Assembly (NCBI GenBank): GCA_003521845.1
Contig: DPHB01000015.1
Coordinates: forward strand, 830 to 11,102
Direction: 5' to 3'
From: Oceanospirillaceae bacterium
GTDB lineage: Bacteria; Pseudomonadota; Gammaproteobacteria; Pseudomonadales; Balneatricaceae
DNA length: 10,273 nucleotides
Part shown: piece after piece, positions 1-4,789 of the stretch
Position numbering within the stretch: position 1 is the stretch's first letter
How the letters are laid out: each line of letters begins with the position of its first letter
Made by a program: the position numbers and the translations under genes
The notes under the pieces: model-generated
What the model saw: only the letters and a program-made list of their open reading frames with translations
Databases searched by the model: none
What the model was told of the DNA's origin: nothing

Positions 1-1011
1 GAACATATTGCGCAAACTAAGCCATTTTGTAAGCTGCTTAATTTCCAGCGCCACAGCAATAACAAAACCGTTGCCAAGACTCTCAATGAGCAACCCAAAG
101 TACTAGTTGTAGCCGCCCTATCTGGCCACTTTGCCACCTTGTTAAAGGACACTGTCGCCACCTTGATGACCGACCATGATGTCTATATCACGGACTGGGC
201 AGACGCTAGAGAAGTCCCCTTAACTGATGGTGATTTTGGTTTTGAAACCTATGTTTCTTACCTTATCGATTTTATGCATGAACTGGGTCCCAATGCCCAC
301 ATAGTAGCCGTGTGCCAGCCTACCGTGCAGTCTTTGATTGCCACTGCCGTTATGTCCCAAGCTAAAGACCCCTGTACACCCAAGTCTTTGACGCTAATGG
401 CAGGCCCTATTGATACCCGCGTTAACCCTAACAAGGTCAACGAATATGCTGCCAAAAATAGCATCGACTTCTTTAAGAAAAACGTCATTATGACGGTACC
501 TATGGGCTACCCAGGTCAAGGCCGCAAAGTCTACCCTGGTTTTCTGCAGCTCAGCTCATTTCTATCTATGAACCTATCCACACACGCCAAAAAACATGTC
601 AACTTCTTCCAGCACCTAGTGGCTGGCGATGACACCGCGGCCGATCGTCACCGCCACTTCTATGACGAGTACATGGCCGTATTGGATATGACAGAATCCT
701 TCTATTTGGAAACCTTAGAAAGCGTGTTTATGCATCATCATCTACCTCAAGGTAAGGTAATATATAAAGGTGATAGCGTTAATTTGAGCGCTATTACAGA
801 CACGGCTCTGTATACCGTAGAGGGTGGCCAAGACGACATATGTGCTGTTGGCCAAACCAAGGCAGCCCATGCTTTATGTACTCAGCTAGCTAGTGATAAG
901 CAGCAATATGACTTGTACCCTGACGTAGGTCATTATGGCATTTTCAGTGGCTCCAAGTTCCGCACTGAAATAGCACCTAGAATTGGTACTTTCATAGCCA
1001 AGCACCACTAA
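1..1011 (+). CDS. phaZ: Intracellular polyhydroxyalkanoate depolymerase, 5'-truncated by window edge
   Basis: Hydrolyses intracellular PHB granules to 3-hydroxybutyrate or its oligomers. The frame is open from base 1, so the gene starts upstream; 336 residues are visible. The TTG at 139 is internal, because the codons before it already encode family sequence (KPFCKLLNFQR near residues 7-17, SGHFATLL near 41-48). The nucleophile is a cysteine in a lipase-box-like VCQP motif (C105 of the fragment), the hallmark of the thiol-type PhaZ of Ralstonia/Cupriavidus. The candidate acid is D277 or D278 in GGQDD, and the catalytic His is H311 in GHYGIFSG. Compared from memory with R. eutropha PhaZa1 (C183, D355, H388), the offsets are all 77-78. 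This suggests about 78 residues are missing and that the rest is collinear. It converges on bdhA, whose enzyme uses its product. The family call is very secure. Confidence 0.95.
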   Translation, partial: EHIAQTKPFCKLLNFQRHSNNKTVAKTLNEQPKVLVVAALSGHFATLLKDTVATLMTDHDVYITDWADAREVPLTDGDFGFETYVSYLIDFMHELGPNAHIVAVCQPTVQSLIATAVMSQAKDPCTPKSLTLMAGPIDTRVNPNKVNEYAAKNSIDFFKKNVIMTVPMGYPGQGRKVYPGFLQLSSFLSMNLSTHAKKHVNFFQHLVAGDDTAADRHRHFYDEYMAVLDMTESFYLETLESVFMHHHLPQGKVIYKGDSVNLSAITDTALYTVEGGQDDICAVGQTKAAHALCTQLASDKQQYDLYPDVGHYGIFSGSKFRTEIAPRIGTFIAKHH

Positions 1012-1021
1012 TCAGTGGTGC
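1002..1021 (+). terminator. Hairpin overlapping the phaZ stop codon
   Basis: GCACCACT (1002-1009) pairs perfectly with AGTGGTGC (1014-1021) around a 4-base loop, giving an 8-bp stem that includes the TAA of phaZ. The tail on the plus strand (GTCTTCTTA) is only moderately T-rich and the minus-strand tail is weaker. It lies between the convergent phaZ and bdhA ends, so a bidirectional transcript end is plausible. It is not a textbook intrinsic terminator. Confidence 0.45.
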
Positions 1022-1058
1022 GTCTTCTTATACCGACAGGTGGTAATAATGGACGGCC

Positions 1059-1820
1059 TCAACGAGCTGTCCAAGCACCATCTATTAGCATATTTTGCGC
1101 AGTCACATTACGTGCCAGATCACTAATCAGATAATCAACTGCAGCGCATATTTCTTCCACCGCAATAAAACTCTTCTTGGGCATTGGCGCCAACATGATG
1201 TCACTGATCACTTGTGCTTCTGATATATCATGGCGCTTGGCTTGGTCAGCAATCTGCTTGTCGACCAAAGCAGTTTTCACATAGGCCGGGCAAATAGTAT
1301 TAATGGTGATGTCCTGCTCTGCTGTTTCTAAAGCAATGGTTTTAGAAAACCCAAGTAAGCCATGCTTTGCCGCAACATAAGCGCTCTTGTATGGTGAGGC
1401 CACCAAGGCATGAATAGAACCAATATTTACGATTCGACCATAGTTATTAGTACGCATCATGGGTAAAAACCCACGCGTTAGCATGGCTGGCCCAACAAGC
1501 AACACATCATTAACTAAGCGCCATTTATCGACGGGAAAATCTTCCAAGGGCGCAACGTGCTGAATACCCGCATTGTTTACCAATAAATCCAAATACCCAT
1601 CTGCTGCAGCAATGGTGGCGACGGCAGTGTCAATTTGACCCTGTTGAGTCACATCCAAAGCAAGGGCTTGGCCATTGATTTGTTTTGCAACCTTTTGCGC
1701 CGACTCTAGGTTTATGTCCGAAACCCACACCTTGTAACCCTGCTTAGCCAAGTGTTGACTAATAGCCAAGCCAATACCGCTGGCAGCACCAGTGACCAAG
1801 GCTGTTTTTTGCTTACTCAT
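1059..1820 (-). CDS. bdhA: D-3-hydroxybutyrate dehydrogenase (SDR family)
   Basis: NAD-dependent oxidation of D-3-hydroxybutyrate to acetoacetate, the step after PHB depolymerisation. The 253 residues are usual for the family. The Rossmann glycine motif TGAASGIG is at 10-17. D35 after beta-2 favours NAD over NADP. NNAG is at 82-85, and the catalytic tetrad is N104, S135, Y148 and K152. The substrate-carboxylate residues recalled from Pseudomonas fragi HBDH (Q94, H144, K152, Q196, W257) all map with one offset of 7 to Q87, H137, K145, Q189 and W250. That makes this HBDH rather than a generic SDR or FabG. The ATG is preceded by AAGGGA about 5 bases upstream. It lies downstream of phasin 1 on the same strand with an intrinsic terminator between them. 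I see no convincing promoter of its own, so it may depend on read-through or a weak promoter. Confidence 0.93.
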   Translation of the reverse strand: MSKQKTALVTGAASGIGLAISQHLAKQGYKVWVSDINLESAQKVAKQINGQALALDVTQQGQIDTAVATIAAADGYLDLLVNNAGIQHVAPLEDFPVDKWRLVNDVLLVGPAMLTRGFLPMMRTNNYGRIVNIGSIHALVASPYKSAYVAAKHGLLGFSKTIALETAEQDITINTICPAYVKTALVDKQIADQAKRHDISEAQVISDIMLAPMPKKSFIAVEEICAAVDYLISDLARNVTAQNMLIDGAWTAR

Positions 1821-1842
1821 AGTGTCCCTTTTTGTTATTTAT

Positions 1843-1886
1843 CAAACACAAAAAAGCCCCTGCAGTCCATAAACCAAACAGAGGCT
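1843..1886 (-). terminator. Rho-independent terminator after phasin 1
   Basis: On the minus strand AGCCTCTG (1886-1879) pairs with CAGGGGCT (1862-1855) with one G.U pair, over a 16-base loop. A TTTTTGTGTTTG tract (1854-1843) follows. It sits about 50 bases past the phasin stop and 35 bases before bdhA, so it should reduce phasin transcription entering bdhA. Confidence 0.7.
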
Positions 1887-1897
1887 ATCTTAAGCTA

Positions 1898-1913
1898 GTT
1901 GCTATGTAGCAAC
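1898..1913. repeat. Short perfect inverted repeat in phasin 1 3' UTR
   Basis: GTTGCTA (1898-1904) and TAGCAAC (1907-1913) are perfect reverse complements around TG. In the phasin transcript this would form a small hairpin just before the terminator stem, perhaps protecting the 3' end. No U-tract follows, so it is not a terminator itself. Confidence 0.4.
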
Positions 1914-1937
1914 CGCTCAGCAAATTTTCAAGCGCTA

Positions 1938-2291
1938 TTACTTAGCAGACTTAGTTGCTTCAACAACAGCGGCTTGTGATTCCTGCATAGCGGTTTGCAT
2001 CACTTCACCGGCTTTAGCTTGTGCAGCGGTGATCACTTCGTAGGCATCTTTAGCAGCAGATACAACCTGCTCCTGAACACCGTCAGCATAAGCTTTTTGC
2101 GCTGCTACAAGGCTATTAACGTCCTTGTTGTCGGCAACGCTTGAAGAAAAAGATACAGAAGCATTAATTAAGTTTGAGAACAAAGCCTGCTGTTGAGATG
2201 CCAGCTGCTCAAGCGCCTTTGCGTTTGCAGTAGCTAGTTCAGTCACAGGTTGCATGGCTTTTTGAAGTTGCTCGTTCATTTGGTCAATCAT
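1938..2291 (-). CDS. phaP: Phasin family protein (phasin 1)
   Basis: Small amphipathic granule-coating protein that binds the PHB surface and limits granule coalescence. It has 117 residues from the chosen ATG at 2291, which has GGAG seven bases upstream. The frame stays open to an ATG at 2345. That start is rejected because it sits only about 8 bases past the predicted transcription start and lacks a ribosome site. The sequence is low-complexity and Ala/Gln-rich, predicted helical throughout. It opens with MIDQMNEQLQKAMQPVTEL, the phasin_2-type pattern, and has no Cys or Trp. It aligns with phasin 2 downstream of phaR with a single one-residue gap up to about residue 104, so the two are paralogues. 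It ends in EATKSAK and lacks the Pro/Ala/Lys tail of phasin 2. The promoter lies between two PhaR-like operators. Confidence 0.88.
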   Translation of the reverse strand: MIDQMNEQLQKAMQPVTELATANAKALEQLASQQQALFSNLINASVSFSSSVADNKDVNSLVAAQKAYADGVQEQVVSAAKDAYEVITAAQAKAGEVMQTAMQESQAAVVEATKSAK

Positions 2292-2329
2292 AGTTAAGCT
2301 CCGATAGAGTTCATTAATTAGCTCTGAAT

Positions 2330-2344
2330 TGCTGCACTGCAACA
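2330..2344. promoter_or_regulatory. PhaR-like operator, downstream site of phasin 1
   Basis: TGCTGCACTGCAACA is a 15-bp near-perfect palindrome (one mismatched pair plus the centre). It lies just after the predicted phasin 1 start site, about +9 to +23 on the minus strand, a classic repressor position. The same word occurs at 2396, 2968 and 3030. Assignment to PhaR is inferred from the TGC/GCA-rich sites known for PhaR and from phaR lying nearby. Confidence 0.75.
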
Positions 2345-2359
2345 TATTCGATAAATGGC

Positions 2360-2387
2360 ATTATAACGACTTCAAATTCTAGGTCAA
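2360..2387 (-). promoter_or_regulatory. Sigma70 promoter of phasin 1
   Basis: The minus strand carries TTGACC (2387-2382), a 16-base spacer and a perfect TATAAT (2365-2360). Transcription should start near 2353, giving a leader of about 60 bases to the ATG at 2291. Operators lie on both sides, at 2330-2344 and 2396-2410. Confidence 0.8.
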
Positions 2388-2392
2388 GCACT
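2381..2392 (-). repeat. 12-bp direct repeat shared by the two phasin promoters
   Basis: AGTGCTTGACCT (minus-strand reading) is present here and again, identical, at 3026-3015. Each copy contains the -35 TTGACC. Each begins exactly 3 bases after the upstream 15-bp operator. The shared layout indicates that the promoter region was duplicated with the phasin gene, or that a second factor binds here. Confidence 0.7.
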
Positions 2393-2395
2393 TTA

Positions 2396-2410
2396 TGCTG
2401 CATTGCAGCA
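2396..2410. promoter_or_regulatory. PhaR-like operator, upstream site of phasin 1
   Basis: TGCTGCATTGCAGCA is a perfect 15-bp palindrome and the best copy of the repeated operator in this window. It lies 8 bases upstream of the -35 hexamer. Its centre is 66 bp from that of the downstream operator, about six helical turns, so cooperative binding or a short loop is possible. Confidence 0.78.
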
Positions 2411-2450
2411 AAAAAGACTCTTGCCCAGAGTTAAATCACCTATAAACCAA

Positions 2451-2484
2451 AAAACCCCCTTAGGAAACTACCTAAGAGGGTTTT
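2451..2484 (-). terminator. Strong intrinsic terminator after phasin 2 (bidirectional form)
   Basis: CCCCCTTAGG (2455-2464) pairs with CCTAAGAGGG (2471-2480) through a 6-base loop. A-tracts on one side and T-tracts on the other extend the pairing to 2451-2484. Read on the minus strand, the stem ends in GGGGGTTTTTT. It lies about 60 bases past the phasin 2 stop and ahead of the phasin 1 promoter, so each phasin gene is a separate transcription unit. The plus-strand reading also ends in TTTT. Confidence 0.85.
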
Positions 2485-2546
2485 ATACACATACCTATAG
2501 TCAAGCTGAAACTATTGAGCCCAGTGACCTATTGGTGCGGTGTAAA

Positions 2547-2942
2547 TTATTTGGCTGCTTTAGGTGCTGCTTTGCTAGCAGGCTTTACAGCAGCGACTAC
2601 TGGTGCAACTACAGGGTTAGCATTCAATTCTGCAAAAGCGCTAGTAACAATGTCACTTGCCTGGGCTTGGGCAGCTGATACAACGGCATATACGTCTTGG
2701 CCAGCAGCAGTCATCTTGCCCTGTGCTGCTTCAATATACGACTTTTGGCCTTCGACTAATGCGTTAACGTCCTGCTGCTGGCCAGAAAAACTACCAGCGT
2801 AAGCCATACCATCATTAACCATAGTGCTCACCAAAGCCGTTTGCTGCTGGGCAAGCTGTTCAAACATCTTGCTATTAACAGCCATTAGGTCAGTTAGTGG
2901 TTGCATGGATTTTTGCATTTGCGTAGCGAACTGGTCAAACAT
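2547..2942 (-). CDS. phaP: Phasin family protein (phasin 2) with Pro/Ala/Lys tail
   Basis: A second granule-associated phasin, 131 residues. The ATG at 2942 has AGGAG seven bases upstream. The frame opens 11 codons earlier, inside the operator, and that start is rejected. It begins MFDQFATQMQKSMQPLTDL, collinear with phasin 1. Predicted helices run to about residue 107. An Ala/Pro/Val/Lys tail follows (about 108-131, ending KAAPKAAK). That basic tail is reminiscent of the lysine/alanine-rich, DNA-binding ends of PhaF-type phasins, but it is far shorter, so DNA contact is speculative. It has no Cys or Trp. It is separated from phaR by about 117 bases containing two PhaR-like operators and its own promoter. 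Confidence 0.88.
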   Translation of the reverse strand: MFDQFATQMQKSMQPLTDLMAVNSKMFEQLAQQQTALVSTMVNDGMAYAGSFSGQQQDVNALVEGQKSYIEAAQGKMTAAGQDVYAVVSAAQAQASDIVTSAFAELNANPVVAPVVAAVKPASKAAPKAAK

Positions 2943-2967
2943 AGTAGAACTCCTAAAAATTAAATAT

Positions 2968-2982
2968 TGCTGCACCGCAGCA
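2968..2982. promoter_or_regulatory. PhaR-like operator, downstream site of phasin 2
   Basis: TGCTGCACCGCAGCA is a 15-bp palindrome with one imperfect pair beside the centre. It sits immediately after the predicted start site (near 2986) of the phasin 2 promoter, mirroring the 2330 site of phasin 1. Confidence 0.75.
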
Positions 2983-2992
2983 CAATAACTAA

Positions 2993-3021
2993 AGTCTACG
3001 TCCTGAAATGATCAAGGTCAA
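2993..3021 (-). promoter_or_regulatory. Sigma70 promoter of phasin 2
   Basis: On the minus strand TTGACC (3021-3016) is followed by a 17-base spacer and TAGACT (2998-2993). The -10 is weaker than in phasin 1 (TATAAT), while the -35 and its flanks are identical. Confidence 0.65.
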
Positions 3022-3029
3022 GCACTATT

Positions 3030-3044
3030 TGCTGCACCGCAACA
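3030..3044. promoter_or_regulatory. PhaR-like operator, upstream site of phasin 2
   Basis: TGCTGCACCGCAACA lies 8 bases upstream of the -35 hexamer, exactly as the 2396 site does for phasin 1. Its centre is 62 bp from that of the 2968 site. It falls in the short gap after the phaR stop codon. Confidence 0.75.
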
Positions 3045-3059
3045 TAATACTCTTTAACA

Positions 3060-3536
3060 CTATTCTGATTTACCACTCGGGCCTGTTTCTGGGTCTTTAT
3101 CCTTGCCGTCGGTGCTATTCGAACCACCCGCTGCGGCCCATGGATTCATATTGCCTTGCATCATTTTACCAAACATGCCCATAGGACTGGCATCCATGAG
3201 GTTTTTCATCACGCCCTGCACAGCATCTTGCTGCTCTAGAAAGCTGGACATACTCTGCTCTAAGTACTGGCGCACAAATACTTGCATATCGCCACCATAA
3301 AAGCGGATCAGCTGTTTTAGCAGAGCATTGGTCAACAAGGACTGTTGTTCATTGGTTTCAGATTCGCTAATAATTTGCAGCAAAATAGTTTTGGTCAGAT
3401 CTTCCCCGCCCTTCGAACTCACTACTTCAAAATCTTGGTGATCAATAATCAACTGCTTAATGTAATCCAAATTCACATATTGGCTTTGTGATGTGTCATA
3501 CATTCTGCGATTAGGGTACTTCTTAATGGTAATCAA
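3060..3536 (-). CDS. phaR: Polyhydroxyalkanoate synthesis repressor
   Basis: Sensor-repressor that binds phasin and phaR promoters when granules are absent and is titrated onto nascent PHB. It has 158 residues from the chosen TTG at 3536, which places the protein start at ITIKKYPNRR as in the family; GAGG lies 8 bases upstream. A GTG at 3572 would add 12 residues not typical of PhaR and would overlap the operator repeats. The N-terminal DNA-binding domain (about 1-62) shows KKYPNRRMYDTSQSQYVNLDYI and the acidic EDLTKTILLQII segment. The PHB_acc-type segment follows (about 63-102: LLTNALLKQLIRFYGGDM, FVRQYLEQSM). A Met/Gly-rich, then hydrophilic disordered tail runs 115-158. No terminator is visible before phasin 2, so read-through is possible. 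Upstream TGC-rich repeats suggest autoregulation. Confidence 0.92.
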   Translation of the reverse strand: MITIKKYPNRRMYDTSQSQYVNLDYIKQLIIDHQDFEVVSSKGGEDLTKTILLQIISESETNEQQSLLTNALLKQLIRFYGGDMQVFVRQYLEQSMSSFLEQQDAVQGVMKNLMDASPMGMFGKMMQGNMNPWAAAGGSNSTDGKDKDPETGPSGKSE

Positions 3537-3561
3537 GACAAAAACCTCGGCTAAAACCTCT

Positions 3562-3599
3562 ATAAGCAGCACCGCTTATGCTGCAGCTGCACTATTGTA
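3562..3599 (-). promoter_or_regulatory. phaR promoter -10 with overlapping TGC-rich inverted repeats
   Basis: A minus-strand TACAAT (3599-3594) can serve as -10, but no good -35 is seen at 16-18 bases. Just downstream are nested palindromes: TGCAGCTGCA (3582-3591, perfect), GCAGCA (3566-3571) with TGCTGC (3579-3584), and ATAAGC (3562-3567) with GCTTAT (3574-3579). The TGCTGCA word is shared with the phasin operators, but spacing and symmetry differ. PhaR autoregulation is the natural inference. Confidence 0.55.
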
Positions 3600-3727
3600 A
3601 CAGCTCATAGGACTTAGCGCCTATTGACACTAGCAACGCATAAAAACACATATCGAACACAGCCAAGCAACCACCTCACTATAGGTTGTCAATTGCACTA
3701 ATTAAGCATGCTGCACTTTTATACAAA

Positions 3728-3762
3728 CTAATGAAATAAATTCATTAGGCATTACTAATGAG
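3728..3762. promoter_or_regulatory. Triple CTAATGA half-site array, probable operator
   Basis: CTAATGAA (3728-3735) and TTCATTAG (3741-3748) form a perfect 8-bp inverted repeat with a 5-base AT spacer. A third copy, CTAATGAG (3755-3762), is inverted relative to the second across 6 bases. The 27-bp offset of copies 1 and 3 and the symmetry fit a dimeric regulator. TGAA..TTCA symmetry is common for ArsR-type repressors, including those over sulfide/persulfide genes, but no regulator gene is in the window. A possible -10 (TATACA, 3720-3725) abuts it. It lies about 85 bp upstream of the better MBL promoter. Confidence 0.6.
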
Positions 3763-3845
3763 ATATACATAACAATGGATAGGTAGCATTAGGAGTAGAG
3801 CAGCGGCACCTTTATTACTTTTTGAAATAAACTTATACCTTATAT

Positions 3846-3874
3846 TTGATTTTTCTAATTTACCTACATATAAT
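3846..3874 (+). promoter_or_regulatory. Sigma70 promoter of the MBL-sulP unit
   Basis: TTGATT (3846-3851), a 17-base spacer and a perfect TATAAT (3869-3874). The start should fall near 3881, leaving a leader of about 34 bases that ends in a GGAGG ribosome site (3905-3909). Confidence 0.78.
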
Positions 3875-3914
3875 GGTGCCATATCCAATCACATATGCGC
3901 CGACGGAGGCCCTC

Positions 3915-4784
3915 ATGAGCAGCCCACAAATTACTAAGTTTTTTGACGCGGACACATCCACTTTAAGTTACATTGTTGCAGACCCTGCAACCAAGCAGTG
4001 CGCCATTATTGATTCGGTGTTGGATTACGCGCCTAATTCAGGCCGTACTAGCACCAAGTCTGCCGATGAAATCATCGCTTCCGTTAAGGAACAAGGCCTA
4101 ACAGTACAGTGGTTGCTAGAAACCCACGTACACGCCGATCACCTTTCTGCTGCCCCTTACATTAAAGAGCAGTTAGGTGGCCAGATTGCGATCGGTACTA
4201 ACATTACCGTGGTGCAAGGTGTGTTTGGCGGTCTATTCAATGCTGGCACTGAGTTTGAGATGGATGGAAGTCAATTTGATAAGCTCCTTGCTGACAACGA
4301 AACCTTTAACATTGGTGATATGCAAGTTTTGGCGATGAACACCCCAGGCCACACACCAGCTTGCATGACTTTCTTGGTAGGCGATGCCTGCTTTGTAGGT
4401 GACACCTTATTTATGCCAGACTATGGCACCGCCCGTTGTGACTTCCCAGGTGGCGACGCCGAAGCCCTATACGATTCCTTGCAACGTATCCTTAACTTGC
4501 CGGACGCCACACGTTTATTCATGTGTCATGACTATATGCCGGGTGGGCGTGAGTTACAGTGGCAAAGCACGGTTGGCGAATCAAAAGAGAACAACATCCA
4601 CCTTGCTGGCAAGACCCGTGACGAGTACATTGAAATGCGCACCACCCGTGATGCGCAGCTGGACGTGCCACGTTTGTTAATGCCTTCGGTTCAGGTTAAT
4701 ATGCGGGCCGGTCACTTGCCTCCTGAAGAGGAAAATGGCATCAGCTACATTAAAATTCCTGTTAACAAGATTGCATCAGCCTAA
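3915..4784 (+). CDS. MBL-fold metallo-hydrolase, persulfide dioxygenase/Blh-like
   Basis: Metallo-beta-lactamase-fold protein of the ETHE1/Blh (persulfide dioxygenase-like) branch. Such enzymes oxidise glutathione persulfide to sulfite. The ATG at 3915 follows GGAGG by 5 bases and gives 289 residues. An upstream TTG at 3846 lies inside the -35 box and is rejected. The metal motif HVHADH is at 71-76, with TPGH (H146), VGDTLF (D163) and MCHDY (H205). The segment MPDYGTARCDFPGGD (167-181) is typical of this branch, as is the C-terminal VNMRAGHLPPEEENG (261-275). The N-terminal DUF442 phosphatase-like domain of full Blh is absent, so this is a stand-alone catalytic unit. sulP follows after 5 bases, supporting a sulfur-oxidation role. 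The exact substrate is inferred; other thioester or sulfur substrates are possible. Confidence 0.88.
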   Translation: MSSPQITKFFDADTSTLSYIVADPATKQCAIIDSVLDYAPNSGRTSTKSADEIIASVKEQGLTVQWLLETHVHADHLSAAPYIKEQLGGQIAIGTNITVVQGVFGGLFNAGTEFEMDGSQFDKLLADNETFNIGDMQVLAMNTPGHTPACMTFLVGDACFVGDTLFMPDYGTARCDFPGGDAEALYDSLQRILNLPDATRLFMCHDYMPGGRELQWQSTVGESKENNIHLAGKTRDEYIEMRTTRDAQLDVPRLLMPSVQVNMRAGHLPPEEENGISYIKIPVNKIASA

Positions 4785-4789
4785 ACACA

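Larger units (their letters stand above)
3600..3914. other. Intergenic regulatory region between phaR and the MBL gene
   Basis: AT-rich gap of about 315 bases between divergent transcription units, with no supportable gene. It contains the CTAATGA array (3728-3762), a lone TGCTGCACT half-operator at 3709-3717, an extra CATTAG at 3787-3792 and the MBL promoter (3846-3874). A TTGACA at 3624 has no matching -10 at proper spacing. The gap is longer than the one promoter needs. Confidence 0.7.

Noticed and set aside
258..488. Minus-strand open frame inside phaZ
   Set aside because: It is fully antisense to the catalytic region of phaZ, with no coding signals of its own.
1860..1865. CTGCAG as a possible PhaR half-site before bdhA
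   Set aside because: It is only a 6-bp palindrome inside the terminator stem-loop and lacks the extended TGCTGCA..GCA pattern.
2403..2802. Plus-strand open frames over the phasin 2 gene and its terminator
   Set aside because: They run antisense to a well-supported phasin. One also crosses the terminator hairpin. Neither has a ribosome site or recognisable protein features.
3624..3629. Plus-strand TTGACA as a promoter -35
   Set aside because: No acceptable -10 is found 15-19 bases downstream, and the true MBL promoter is much closer to the gene.
3709..3717. TGCTGCACT as a sixth PhaR operator upstream of the MBL gene
   Set aside because: Only one half of the palindrome is present; the other arm is TTTATA rather than GCArCA-like sequence.
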